A stretch of 64,000 nt of DNA from Candidatus Laterigemmans baculatus (GCF_010367455.1 NZ_WRPR01000012.1:1-64000); one strand, 5' to 3'; positions 45,968 through 54,610 are shown, counted from the first letter of the stretch. The notes: a model not told the origin generated them from the sequence alone. Made by a program: numbers and translations.

Positions 45968-47322
45968 ACCGGGAAGACGACACTTCGCGGCAAAGCCGCT
46001 GGGCGGAGTGGGCCGTGTTTGTGGTCTGCTTTTGCCTGGCGTGTTTCTTTTTCGCCGTTCAGGTCGGGCGGCGTGACGGCTTGAGTGCTCCACCGCAGCC
46101 ATTCGATTCGCTCGATTACGATGCGCTCGCTGTTCAAATCGCCAAAGGGAATGGATTCTCCTTTGACTTTCGCGACCCCGATTTTCAGCGTCCGTATTTG
46201 GCCGCGGCCGACGGCGAGCGATCGCATGCAACTGCCGACGTGGAGCGGGACCGAATCTATCAGCAGCGACTGGCCGATCCGCTGCATGGTCCAACAACTT
46301 TTCGGCCTCCCGGTCTGCCCGCGGTGATGGCAGCGATTTACCAGACGGCCGGCCGCCAGTTCGCCCTCGTGCGGCTGCTCAACTGCGCGGCGATGGCGGC
46401 GGCAATTTCGCTCACCTTGGTTTGTGCGTATCGCGCTGCGGGACTGGTCGCCGTGGTGGTGGGGCTGTTTTGCGGGACGATCGTCGACAGCGTTCGCCCT
46501 TACATTTCAGGCGACATTCTCTCGGAACCGCTCGCGACCTTGGCGATTACCGTCGTGTTCGTCCTGCAACTGCACTACATCCGGGGGCCTTCGCTGCGAC
46601 GGGCTGTGGGGATCGGAGGGGCGCTGGGGGTGGCGGTTCTGTTTCGCACCGCCTTCGTGCTATGGCTCCCGGTGCTCCTGCTGGCGATGGTCCTGCCGGT
46701 TCCCCATTCGCTCAGGCAAGTGGGTTGGCGGCGACGGCTCGTCGACGCGACGGTGACGGCTGTGGTGCTCGCCGCTTGTGTGGCGCCTTGGGCCGTGCGG
46801 AATTCGCTGCTGCTTGAGGAGTTCAAGCCGCTCGGGCTGCACGGTGAAATCAATCTCGCGGTGGCTTACAGCGATCGAGCGTTGCAAGGGGGCGGGCTGT
46901 GGTACAACCCGCTGCCCGAGGATCCCGCTGCAGTCGCCGCGCTGCCGGACCGGGCGGTCGAGCGTGAGCAATGGCTGGCCGAGCAGAGTCGCCGCGAAGC
47001 GGGCCGATGGCTCGCGGAGAATTGGCGGCAGGTTCCTCGGCTGATAGTCGCTCGGGTGCGGACCGAGTGGTGGCCAACATCGCGACGCGAGATCCTTTTA
47101 TTGCTGCTCGTGGCCGTCGGGCTGGTGCTCTATCCGCGGCGGGACGAACAGTGGCTGATGGTGTGTTTCCTCGTCGCTGCGAGTGTTGCCGTTGCCGCCA
47201 GCTGGTCGGTCGGAGGCCGATTCACGGTTCCGGTTCGCCCGCTGATGTACGCCGCCGCTGGAGTGGGAGCCGCACGAGTCGTGCAGTGGGTGCGGGGTTT
47301 GGCGCCGTGGCAGAACCGCTAA
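45964..47322 (+). CDS. Polytopic membrane glycosyltransferase (GT39/ArnT-like)
   Basis: A 452-residue protein that starts with GTG inside the DUF1501 stop (GTGA overlap). About nine hydrophobic helices. The first periplasmic loop carries SLDYDALAVQIAKGNGFSFD, the position of the acidic catalytic motif of GT-C enzymes, and later TFRPPGLPAVMAAIYQ. Other helices include GLVAVVVGLFCGTIVDSV and AVVLAACVAPWAVRN. GT-C enzymes move sugars from a polyprenyl carrier to proteins or lipids. Its close link to a PSD1/DUF1501 pair is unusual; glycosylation of those exported proteins or of the envelope is a possible, unproven role. Confidence 0.78.
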   Translation: MNREDDTSRQSRWAEWAVFVVCFCLACFFFAVQVGRRDGLSAPPQPFDSLDYDALAVQIAKGNGFSFDFRDPDFQRPYLAAADGERSHATADVERDRIYQQRLADPLHGPTTFRPPGLPAVMAAIYQTAGRQFALVRLLNCAAMAAAISLTLVCAYRAAGLVAVVVGLFCGTIVDSVRPYISGDILSEPLATLAITVVFVLQLHYIRGPSLRRAVGIGGALGVAVLFRTAFVLWLPVLLLAMVLPVPHSLRQVGWRRRLVDATVTAVVLAACVAPWAVRNSLLLEEFKPLGLHGEINLAVAYSDRALQGGGLWYNPLPEDPAAVAALPDRAVEREQWLAEQSRREAGRWLAENWRQVPRLIVARVRTEWWPTSRREILLLLLVAVGLVLYPRRDEQWLMVCFLVAASVAVAASWSVGGRFTVPVRPLMYAAAGVGAARVVQWVRGLAPWQNR

Positions 47323-47377
47323 TCGACACCGATAGCCGCGGGGTCTGCCGCGGAACGCCGCGAAGCCGTGTTTCAAA

Positions 47378-47448
47378 TCAGCCGCCACGCGCTAGCGTCC
47401 GGTTTCTGCGGAGTCTGGGAGAACCGGACGCTAGCGCGTGGCGGCTGA
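47378..47448. repeat. Perfect palindrome with GCTAGC core
   Basis: A 27-base arm starting TCAGCCGCCACGCGCTAGCG (47378-47404) is matched exactly by its complement at 47422-47448, leaving a 17-base loop. It lies downstream of the glycosyltransferase gene. Transcribed RNA would form a very stable hairpin that could end or protect the transcript. Related, decayed copies lie at 55823-55892 and 59022-59050. Confidence 0.88.
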
Positions 47449-47598
47449 TGGATAGTCCGGCCGACTACGGCTCAAAAAGGTTGAATTCGCCGGGCACGTA
47501 CGGGTGCGGATGGATTATGCTCTCGGTGAAGCTGCGAAAACATAACCTCGGAGAGAGATGGCGCTATGGCGTTGATGAGTATTGAGAAGGAATCGGTT

Positions 47599-48336
47599 AT
47601 GAGTGGGATCTGCCGGATTGCAATCCTGGTCGGTAGCGTGGTTCTGCTCGGTTGTGGAGCGGGTGTTGCGTCGGCTGAGGAGCCTGCGGGTTGGCGGGAC
47701 TTGTTCAATGGCAAAGACCTCACCGGCTGGGTCAACGTGAACACCGCGGATGATACCTGGAGCGTTCGCGATGGACTGCTGGTGTGCAGCGGGCATCCGA
47801 TCGGTGTGATGCGGACGGACCGCCAGTATGAGAATTTTTTGCTCCACATTGAATGGCGTCACATGGAGGCGGGGGGTAACTCGGGGGTGTTCGCATGGAG
47901 CGAGGGGACCGTGCCCGAGGGGCGGCGATTACCCAAGGGAATGGAGATCCAGATGCTCGAGCTCGACTGGGTCAACCAGCACAAGCTCAAGGATGGCAGC
48001 CTGCCGCCGATCGCCTACGTGCACGGCGAACTATTCGGAGCGAATGGCCTGACGGCGACACCCGACAATCCGCGTGGGACTCGGAGCAAATCGGTGGAGA
48101 ACCGCTGCAAAGGGAAGGGTGAGTGGAACGTCTACGACGTGGTCTGCGTCGATGGGGAGATCAAGCTGTCGGTGAACGGGAAATTCGTCAACGGGATGAG
48201 CGATTCGTCGGTCAAAAAAGGTTACCTCTGCCTCGAGTCCGAAGGAGCGGAGATCCATTTTCGGAATATCCGCATCCTCGAATTGCCCCCGGGGACGACC
48301 ACGCCCGAAGAAACCGCTCCGTTGGTTGAGGAGTGA
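47599..48336 (+). CDS. Exported DUF1080 (3-keto-disaccharide hydrolase-like) protein
   Basis: 245 residues from ATG 47599, with AAGGA 8 bases upstream; a longer start at 47566 lacks such a site. The signal peptide ends LLGCG, which would also fit a lipobox. The body is the DUF1080 jelly-roll: [75 protein letters not shown]. It ends [10 protein letters not shown]-like with [15 protein letters not shown]. Relatives hydrolyse glycosidic bonds after 3-keto formation by Gfo/Idh oxidoreductases, and such oxidoreductases are encoded nearby. Compare the deleted relative at 38531. Confidence 0.88.
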   Translation: MSGICRIAILVGSVVLLGCGAGVASAEEPAGWRDLFNGKDLTGWVNVNTADDTWSVRDGLLVCSGHPIGVMRTDRQYENFLLHIEWRHMEAGGNSGVFAWSEGTVPEGRRLPKGMEIQMLELDWVNQHKLKDGSLPPIAYVHGELFGANGLTATPDNPRGTRSKSVENRCKGKGEWNVYDVVCVDGEIKLSVNGKFVNGMSDSSVKKGYLCLESEGAEIHFRNIRILELPPGTTTPEETAPLVEE

Positions 48337-48351
48337 CTCAGTACTCCCCAT

Positions 48352-49530
48352 CTACGCCGCGGGGCGTTTGACTTCTGCGGCGTCGCTTTGCAGCCAGCCG
48401 CGGAGACGCTCCAGATCGCTGCCCCACGCGTTGCCGATTCGCCGCTGGCAGAAGGCGTGGAACAGGAGGTCGACCGTTTCGCTCAAGTTGCGAATCGCGT
48501 CGATCCGCTCCTCGAGGACCGCACGGCCTTCGGAATCTTCATCCGCCTGGACTTTGGCTCCGCCGATCCCGAACGTCTCTGCCTGCAGTACGAGATCGTA
48601 CTGCTGGCCGTCGCGGACGAGGATTAAGCCCGCCTTGCGAGGCAATTTTCCCGACCGGATCGCTTCCATCGCCTCGGGAAGCCGCACCGGCGATTCGGAG
48701 GAGATGACCTCTTTGCCGGTTTCGCCCAGCGGGCATTCGAGGGTGAGCGTCTTGGCGAACATGGCGGTCACCTCGGAGCCGTCGGCCAGAGCGATGGTGT
48801 CGGATTCGCTCTCCAGGTACCACCACAGCCAGAGGAGGAACTCGTTGCCGAGAAAATCGAGACCTTCCGCGTCGGCCAGCCAGGCCCAGGTCGAGTTGGA
48901 GTGGTGTGGATGAAAGCTCGAGGGAGTGACGGCGTCGAAGGCGGCCAGCTGATTCTCGCCCTCCGCCCATCGCTGTGCCAGCTTCCCCACCGTCACGCGA
49001 TGCAGTTCCACTTCGAACGCCCGTTCGAATAGGTCGGCCGCATGCCCGGCGGCCGTGGCGCTGGAGCCGCCGAAGTAGAGCATTTGGTGGCGGGCATCCC
49101 AGAGCACTGGAGACTGCTGCATGCGGAGGTACTTGCCCGTCTTGGCTTCGTCTTCGCAGCGTTGCTCGACTGCGTCCTTCGCTTCCTGACGCTGGGCCTT
49201 GGTCGGTCGCCGATCGGGATTCTCCCTCATGATCGCCGCCAATTCCATCTGCAGCCAAGCCTTGCGGATGGGCGAAGGAATCTGATTGGTATCGATCCGC
49301 ACGGCGCAGTGCAGTGCGTCGTTGATGACGTTCTTTTCCAGGTCGAACGCATGGTCGAAGAGGTGGCCGCCAGCGAGAAATCCGACGTGGATGTTCTCGG
49401 TCGAGGAGGTCTGGAACTGGCCACTCCGGTACTGTTCGAGCACCTCAAGGTGCTCGGGCCCAAAGGTGTCGGCTTCGCTACCGGCGACGCGAAATCTCTC
49501 GAACGCGATGCTTCCGCTGAGGAATGCCAT
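48352..49530 (-). CDS. RdgC-like protein
   Basis: A 392-residue cytoplasmic protein. AGGAG lies 5 bases before the ATG. The N-terminal MAFLSGSIAFERFRV and the central helical stretch PSPIRKAWLQMELAAIMREN then TKAQRQEAKDAVEQRC correspond to the RdgC layout, where a positively charged ring binds DNA and modulates RecA. WDARHQMLYFGGSSATAAGH also matches RdgC order. It is longer than E. coli RdgC (about 303). Assignment rests on pattern and order, not on a strong motif. It is convergent with the DUF1080 gene. Confidence 0.6.
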   Translation of the reverse strand: MAFLSGSIAFERFRVAGSEADTFGPEHLEVLEQYRSGQFQTSSTENIHVGFLAGGHLFDHAFDLEKNVINDALHCAVRIDTNQIPSPIRKAWLQMELAAIMRENPDRRPTKAQRQEAKDAVEQRCEDEAKTGKYLRMQQSPVLWDARHQMLYFGGSSATAAGHAADLFERAFEVELHRVTVGKLAQRWAEGENQLAAFDAVTPSSFHPHHSNSTWAWLADAEGLDFLGNEFLLWLWWYLESESDTIALADGSEVTAMFAKTLTLECPLGETGKEVISSESPVRLPEAMEAIRSGKLPRKAGLILVRDGQQYDLVLQAETFGIGGAKVQADEDSEGRAVLEERIDAIRNLSETVDLLFHAFCQRRIGNAWGSDLERLRGWLQSDAAEVKRPAA

Positions 49531-50424
49531 GCGGGCTCCTGAACTGCAAATTCGTGGGGGGCAGGGGAAATCGACGGTCCAGTCGATCGCTGCGAGGACC
49601 TTGGCTACGGGGACCTTATCGGCTCAACGACCACGGGTCTCTCTTCCGTCCTCCGGGGCACCGCACGCTTTGCCGGACTCCTCCAGCCGTTTCGACCGCG
49701 TCCGGCGATTCGTCGGGAAAAAAAATGGTGCTCGAGACCGCGAGTCTGATACGTCGTGGGCCAGCCTCTTGGGGTCTTGAAATGGCGGCCAAAGAGCGTG
49801 AACGGAGACGCCGTTATGGAGGGTGGGGAGACCGCGGACCGCACGAGCCTAAGGTTGGCAAGGGCGAAGCTAACGTCCCCAGCAGCGGGGCTTGCTCCGC
49901 CGTTAAGGTGAACTTGTAGGAATTGCTGTGCTCAGCGAATGCAATCGGGAGCGGGAAAATAAGGAACGCCGCACGTCCCTGGGATGGGAGGCGTGTGGCG
50001 TGCGAGTCTCGCCCGCTCAGTTTCACACCTCGCATCGCGAAAGGAATATTTCTGTTGTAAATCCCTGATTTTGCTTTCCTGGGGCCCCCATTGTCGGTAT
50101 GATCCGGCTGTTCCCCGAAGTCGCCCGTCTCGAGGTTTCGAGTCATGAAAAGCGTCTCTTGCGTCTCTGGCTTTGGGGAGAATCACCATCGACGCCGTCC
50201 CTCGAGGCTGTCTTCCCACGGCGCACTTTGGTGCCATTGGGTCGTCATCTGCCAGTGGCTCTTGCGGCGAGCCCTGAGGCTTCTTCCTCCCGCTGGGCCT
50301 TTCGGCGAAGCCGCTCTTTCCGAGTTGCGTGAGCATCGCTCCACGCGCATCGGCGGCCGTGGATTCGCCGAATCCACCATACGCCACGTTTTTTATCAGT
50401 CTTTCCAGCCTTGGAGACAAAGTT
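49531..50424. other. Long intergenic region upstream of the DUF1559 gene
   Basis: About 890 bases with no gene I can support; frames present have random, Arg/Ser-rich composition. A possible promoter, TTTCCT then 17 bases then TATGAT (50099-50104), would give a leader of about 320 bases for the DUF1559 gene; this is weak. Short GAAGCTAACGTCCCC / GCTTGCTCCGCCGTTAAG segments near 49866 hint at a decayed hairpin. No riboswitch or ncRNA could be recognised. Confidence 0.4.
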
Positions 50425-51438
50425 ATGATCTATGCCAGGAGGCGAGGGTTCACGCTTGTTGAACTCCTCGTGGTGATCGCGATCATTGGAGTTCTTGTCG
50501 GACTACTACTACCAGCAGTGCAAGCGGCCCGCGAAGCGGCGCGTCGCATGAGTTGCCAAAACAATCTGAAGCAGCTCGCGCTGGCGCTTCATAACCACGA
50601 GTCGACGTTCAAGAAATATCCGCCAGCCGGCAAGGGGTACGCAATGTGCCCCGCCGGTGCGAACGCGGATACGGAAATCTATAATTCGAACGGGCTCGTC
50701 AATCTGCTGAATTACATTGAGCAGCAGAATATCTACGATCAATTCGTGATCGAAGAAGCCCATGCGATCTTGGGTTCCGCCGCTTCCCGGAATACGACCG
50801 GAACGATTGTGGGAGATCCGATTGCCAACGGAAATGCTGCGCTCTCATCGACGGTGATCAGTACCTTTCTCTGTCCCTCCGACAGCAATGCTTATAGCGG
50901 CTGGCTCGTCGGTGCTCACTATGGGCCCGATGCGGGAACCGCGGGATTGGCTGGGGCTGGCACGAATTATGACTTCATCACCAGCGATTCTGACTTCAGC
51001 ATCTGCAACAACTGGAGGACCGCGGGCGTGGCCCGGCGGATGTTTGGTGAGAACAGCACCACCGATCCTGGTGATGTGACGGATGGTCTGAGCAACACCT
51101 TTGCCTTAGGCGAGACCACTCTCCGTCACGTCAACGGTCGCGGCAACGCTTGGGCTTATCGCGGGTGGGTGATGATTGGGATCGATCCCGGAACGAGCAA
51201 CCCGGGGATCAACCTCTGGCATTTGCCGGCGGTCCATCCGACCTGGCAGAGCCCTCCCTACAAACCGGTCCGCGGACACACCCGCACTTGGTGGGCTGCG
51301 GCAGCCAGTCTCCACCCGGGCGGTTGTGGTTTCGCGATGGGGGACGGCTCGGTCACCTTCGTCGCCGAGACCGTCGACTCGGTGTTGCTCGAGCGGCTCT
51401 GTCGCATGGGTGACGGGGAGGTCGCTTCGCTGCCCTGA
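50425..51438 (+). CDS. DUF1559 (SBP_bac_10) pseudopilin-like protein
   Basis: 337 residues from ATG 50425, with GGAG 9 bases upstream. It begins with a class III signal peptide/type IV pilin N-terminus: RRGFTLVELLVVIAIIGVLV, where cleavage after Gly and methylation of Phe would be expected. This is followed by LLPAVQAAREAARRMSCQNN and LKQLALALHNHE, diagnostic of DUF1559. The C-terminus has the family HPGGCGFAMGDGSVTFVAE motif. The family is vastly expanded in planctomycetes, and its substrate or structural role is not settled. A lipoprotein gene follows after 91 bases, the usual neighbour. Confidence 0.93.
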   Translation: MIYARRRGFTLVELLVVIAIIGVLVGLLLPAVQAAREAARRMSCQNNLKQLALALHNHESTFKKYPPAGKGYAMCPAGANADTEIYNSNGLVNLLNYIEQQNIYDQFVIEEAHAILGSAASRNTTGTIVGDPIANGNAALSSTVISTFLCPSDSNAYSGWLVGAHYGPDAGTAGLAGAGTNYDFITSDSDFSICNNWRTAGVARRMFGENSTTDPGDVTDGLSNTFALGETTLRHVNGRGNAWAYRGWVMIGIDPGTSNPGINLWHLPAVHPTWQSPPYKPVRGHTRTWWAAAASLHPGGCGFAMGDGSVTFVAETVDSVLLERLCRMGDGEVASLP

Positions 51439-51529
51439 TCCGCAGACGCCGAAAATCGTGGGGCGGCGGCGCGTCGCTCCGTTGTCTTCCGGGCCAAGGG
51501 AATTCGATCCCCATGGAGAATGAACGAAG

Positions 51530-52027
51530 ATGAAGTCCAAATGCCGCTTGCATTTATTGCTCCTGCCGCTGCTCGCCGTAACCGTGGCCCTCACTGGTTG
51601 CGGCCCCTCCGGTCCAAACTATGTTCCCGTAAAAGGTGTGGTCACGATTGACGGGAAGCCGCTCGGGCTGAAGACCGTATTTTTTGCTCCCGAGCCCGGC
51701 ACGCCCGGGATGGGGGCCGGGGCTAGCACGGATGAGAATGGTGCTTTTGAGCTCCTGGCGGTCGCCGCCGGAGCCACCGAGGATGTGTATGGCGCCTTGC
51801 CCGGATCGTACGTCGTCACCGTGAACGAGCCGATGTTCCCGCTCGGAGAGGAAATCGCCGTACAGGGGGAGGGAGATGAACCCGAAGTCGCGCTCGGCAT
51901 TCCGGCGCCCGTCCGCGGGGGGCCCAAAACCATTCCGGCAATCTACACCTCGCCCGAGATGACTCCGCTGAAGATCCAGATTCCAGAAGGGGGTGGAGAT
52001 TTCAAGCTGGAGTTGGTGTCGCAGTAA
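51530..52027 (+). CDS. Small carboxypeptidase-regulatory-like lipoprotein
   Basis: A 165-residue protein. The signal peptide ends LALTGCGPSG, a lipobox with Cys near residue 24. The mature part is one transthyretin/Ig-like domain (PVKGVVTIDGKPLGLKTVFF, ASTDENGAFELLA, GSYVVTVNEP). Such genes typically follow DUF1559 genes in planctomycetes and may form a surface complex with them. Transcription probably ends at the terminator 42 bases downstream. Confidence 0.87.
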   Translation: MKSKCRLHLLLLPLLAVTVALTGCGPSGPNYVPVKGVVTIDGKPLGLKTVFFAPEPGTPGMGAGASTDENGAFELLAVAAGATEDVYGALPGSYVVTVNEPMFPLGEEIAVQGEGDEPEVALGIPAPVRGGPKTIPAIYTSPEMTPLKIQIPEGGGDFKLELVSQ

Positions 52028-52068
52028 ATCGACCCGCGATCGATCCCCGGTATCGAGTCGAATTCGCG

Positions 52069-52113
52069 CGGCGTGTCGGCGAGGCGTTCCACCTCGCAGG
52101 CACGCCGTTTTTT
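52069..52113 (+). terminator. Rho-independent terminator after the lipoprotein gene
   Basis: Stem CGGCGTG (52069-52075) pairs with CACGCCG (52101-52107), with inner stem GCGAGG/CCTCGC. It is followed directly by TTTTTT (52108-52113). This is the clearest terminator in the window. Confidence 0.8.
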
Positions 52114-52123
52114 ATGGGACTTC

Positions 52124-52192
52124 CCGTACGTCAGCCTTTCCAGGCTGACTTTTCGGGATGCAGCATGTCAGGCTGGAAAGGCTGACGTACGG
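52124..52192. repeat. Palindrome of the CGTACGTCAGCC family
   Basis: A 26-base arm beginning CCGTACGTCAGCCTTTCCAG (52124-52149) pairs with 52167-52192, with one mismatch and a 17-base loop. It is unlike the GCTAGC palindromes in sequence but has the same size and loop length. It lies immediately after the terminator and overlaps the end of the aldo/keto reductase remnant. Confidence 0.85.
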
Positions 52193-52503
52193 TCGGGCCA
52201 AGCCTCGCTCGGGGCCGAGGAGATGCCGGAGTGGCCCACGCCCAGCTCCTGCAGGCTCAATCCCATTGGGGCGAGTCGTTCGGTGTAGGTCCGAGCATAA
52301 TCCTGGTACATTTTGGTCTGGTCGCAAAGGTTGACCGACGTTTCGGTCACAGCGATGTCGACCCGATTGACGCCCGCGTCGAGCAAGAAGTGGAGCCGTT
52401 TAGAGATGGCGTCGATATCGGTATTGAGGAATCCGATCGGCGCACTGCCGAAGCCGATTACCGAGACCTGCAACCCCGTGTTGCCGAATGGTCAAGGTTC
52501 CAT
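52168..52503 (-). pseudogene. Aldo/keto reductase remnant with nonsense codon and internal deletion
   Basis: Reading from ATG 52503 the frame is M-E-P-stop and then PFGNTGLQVSVIGFGSAPIG, the normal aldo/keto reductase N-terminus. The stop is TGA where CGA (Arg) would be expected. The frame continues through LLDAGVNRVDIAVTET, where the family continues with a Tyr-containing active site. It then jumps to a C-terminal-like helix (TKMYQDYARTYTERLAPMGL). The catalytic Asp-Tyr-Lys-His region is missing, so no enzyme can result. The 3' end runs into the CGTACGTCAGCC palindrome. The divergent sulfotransferase gene starts 25 bases from it. Confidence 0.75.
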
Positions 52504-52527
52504 AACGTCTGAAACCCAAAAGGATTG

Positions 52528-53337
52528 ATGTCTAGAATCGTTAATGCGAATGAATGGCGGATCGTCGGAATGTCCCGCAGCGGCAATCACGCGGTGATCA
52601 ATTGGTTGCTGGCGCACCTTGAGGGCCAGTTTTGCTTTCTCAACTGCGTCGAGCCCAAACAGAATCCGTACCAATCGTCACGCCCGATGGGCTCCGGATT
52701 GTCGTATGAGACCAATATTCCGCAGTTGAATCTGCAGGCGGAGAGACTGGGAGAGTTTTCCCGGAAGGACTATCTCCTGTACAGCTATGAGGATTGCTTC
52801 CTCGGCCTGCTCCGCAAGGCGGCGGTAGAATTTCGGCACGATGAATGGTTGGGGGCCTCGGCCGAGCGGCAGGACCTGCTGATCCTGCGAGATCCGTTTA
52901 ACCTTTTCGCCAGCCGGGTGCATTTTGGATTGAACCACATCCCGCACGCTCGAGCCATGAAAATCTGGAAGCAGCACGCGCGGGAGGCCCTGGGCATCCG
53001 ACGATTTCTCCCCTCGTCTCGGCGGGTGATCCTATTTAACTCGTGGGTAACCTGCTCGGACTATCGTCGCCAAATCGCCGAACAACTCGGGCTGCGGTTC
53101 ACCGACGCCGCAATCAACGACGTCGCGGATACGGCAGGAGGAAGTTCCTTCGATGGGTTGAAACACCACGGCAATGCCTCCCACATGCGCGTCCTTGACC
53201 GGTGGCAAGAGTTCGCGGAGGACGATGGTTACTGGCAGCTGTTCGATGACGAACTGATCGAGCTTTCGACGGAGTTGTTTGGTCCGCCGCCAACCCGTGC
53301 GCAGTCCGTCGAGCGGCCGTTGTCGGAGGTGCTCTAA
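52528..53337 (+). CDS. Sulfotransferase-family P-loop protein
   Basis: A 269-residue protein. The 5'-phosphosulfate-binding loop is WRIVGMSRSGNHAVINWLL (near residue 10-28). The 3'-phosphate motif is DLLILRDPFNLFASRVHFG (near 115-133). These are the two PAPS-binding elements, so it probably transfers sulfate from PAPS to a carbohydrate or other acceptor in the cytoplasm. The acceptor is unknown. AAAGGA precedes the ATG at 52528 closely. It starts next to the aldo/keto reductase remnant, on the opposite strand. Confidence 0.8.
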   Translation: MSRIVNANEWRIVGMSRSGNHAVINWLLAHLEGQFCFLNCVEPKQNPYQSSRPMGSGLSYETNIPQLNLQAERLGEFSRKDYLLYSYEDCFLGLLRKAAVEFRHDEWLGASAERQDLLILRDPFNLFASRVHFGLNHIPHARAMKIWKQHAREALGIRRFLPSSRRVILFNSWVTCSDYRRQIAEQLGLRFTDAAINDVADTAGGSSFDGLKHHGNASHMRVLDRWQEFAEDDGYWQLFDDELIELSTELFGPPPTRAQSVERPLSEVL

Positions 53338-53342
53338 CACGC

Positions 53343-53576
53343 TAGGCCCTGTCAGAAAACCCGGCGATTTCACTCTGTTGAGCCGTAGGCGCTAGCCTCG
53401 GGCCTCGCAGCCCCGGAATTTCCGTGCAGCACCCGCGGCTAGCGCCGTCGGCTCAGAAAACCCGGCGATTTCACTCTGTTGAGCCGTAGGCGCTAGCCTC
53501 GGGCCTCGCAGCCCCGGAATTTCCGTGCAGCACCCGCGGCTAGCGCCGTCGGCTCAGGGTTGTCTGACAGGGCCTA
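53343..53576. repeat. MITE-like element, copy 4, with a 101-base tandem duplication
   Basis: The left end TAGGCCCTGTCAGAAAAC starts at 53343. The right end TCTGACAGGGCCTA stops at 53576, so the TAG of the amidohydrolase stop is inside the element. The interior is two tandem copies of a 101-base unit (53360-53460 and from 53461), with no difference visible over the shared length. Each copy contains a GAGCCGTAGGCGCTAGCCTC ... GGCTAGCGCCGTCGGCTC hairpin. It fills almost the whole gap between two convergent genes. Confidence 0.85.
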
Positions 53577-54578
53577 GGCGAAAAACACCTTCTCGGCGGT
53601 GTTTCGCAGTAGCGCCTGCTTGTCTCCGCTGGAGAGGAAGTCGGCGTGATCCCGGATCAGCGCGATCGAGGCGGCGTAGGTATGCTCGCCTTGGACTTGG
53701 TAGGGGCAGTCGCTGGCCCACATCAGGCGGTCCGGGCCGAACGTGTCGGCCAAGCGGCGGATCATCGGCAGCAGATCGACGTAGGGGGGCTCCTTTTTGC
53801 CGAGCGCGTAGAAGGCGGAGGTCTTCACGTGCGCGTCCGGGAAGCGAGCTAAACGACAAAGTGCACTAAGCTGATCGGGATCGATCTCGCCGGTCATTCC
53901 GATTCGGGCAAAGTGATCGACAACCACCGTCGTGCCGGGGAATTTCGCACACATCGCGTCGACGTGCGGCAGGTCGCTGGGATTGATCAGCGGGCAGACC
54001 GCCACCCCATTCTCTCGGGCCGTCTTCCAGAGCGTGGCCATACCCTCGTCTCGGATCCATTCGGCCGCTTCGCCTGGTTTGGGATGAATGCGCAGCCCCC
54101 GGACTCCCTTGGACGCCAGCGTTTTGATCTTCGCCGCCACGTCGGCAGCCTTGCTATCGACGATCCCAACACCGGAGAAAGTGCCGGGGTGGGCAGCCAT
54201 CGTGTCCAACATGTAATTGTTGTCGAACTCATAAAAGCTCATCTGGATCAGCACGATCCGGTCGACCCCCTGCGGTTTGCAGTGGGCAAACAATTGCTCC
54301 GGCGTAAAGCTCGGAGGCTGCATGTCGCTGACCTTGAAATTCGATGAGATCGGATAACGGTCGGTGTCCGGCGTCCAAACATGCACGTGGGCGTCAATCC
54401 AGCCGGGGGACCCTGCCTCTTCGGCGGCCGGCAATGCTCGAGCCGAGGCGGCGGGAAGGGCGAGCGCGGTCGCCCCAGCCAGGGCGAGCGATTGAAACTC
54501 TCGCCGCGAGAGGCGATGGGCCGTGGGAGCTGGCATGGAAGTCGAGTTTGCCGCAGCAGGTTTTGCATTCAGGGACAT
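53574..54578 (-). CDS. Tat-exported Amidohydrolase_2 (TIM-barrel) protein
   Basis: About 334 residues from ATG 54578, with GGAGG 6 bases upstream. Tat-like signal (RLSRREFQSLALAGATALAL). Metal-site motifs are GWIDAHVHVWTPD (DxHxH), GLRIHPKPGEAAEWI, VVDHFARIG and LMWASDCPYQVQGEH near 290. Members of this group cleave or decarboxylate ring or ester substrates. Unlike the protein at 24202, both His of the first motif are present. It begins 32 bases downstream of the M20 peptidase gene, so they probably share a transcript. The stop lies inside a repeat element. Confidence 0.86.
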   Translation of the reverse strand: MSLNAKPAAANSTSMPAPTAHRLSRREFQSLALAGATALALPAASARALPAAEEAGSPGWIDAHVHVWTPDTDRYPISSNFKVSDMQPPSFTPEQLFAHCKPQGVDRIVLIQMSFYEFDNNYMLDTMAAHPGTFSGVGIVDSKAADVAAKIKTLASKGVRGLRIHPKPGEAAEWIRDEGMATLWKTARENGVAVCPLINPSDLPHVDAMCAKFPGTTVVVDHFARIGMTGEIDPDQLSALCRLARFPDAHVKTSAFYALGKKEPPYVDLLPMIRRLADTFGPDRLMWASDCPYQVQGEHTYAASIALIRDHADFLSSGDKQALLRNTAEKVFFA

Positions 54579-54610
54579 CACGAACCTCCGAAGGACAGGG
54601 CGTGGGAGAT

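Noticed and set aside
50069-50104. Promoter upstream of the DUF1559 gene (TTTCCT-17-TATGAT)
   Set aside because: The -35 match is poor and the site is about 320 bases from the start codon, so I kept it only as a note on the intergenic region.
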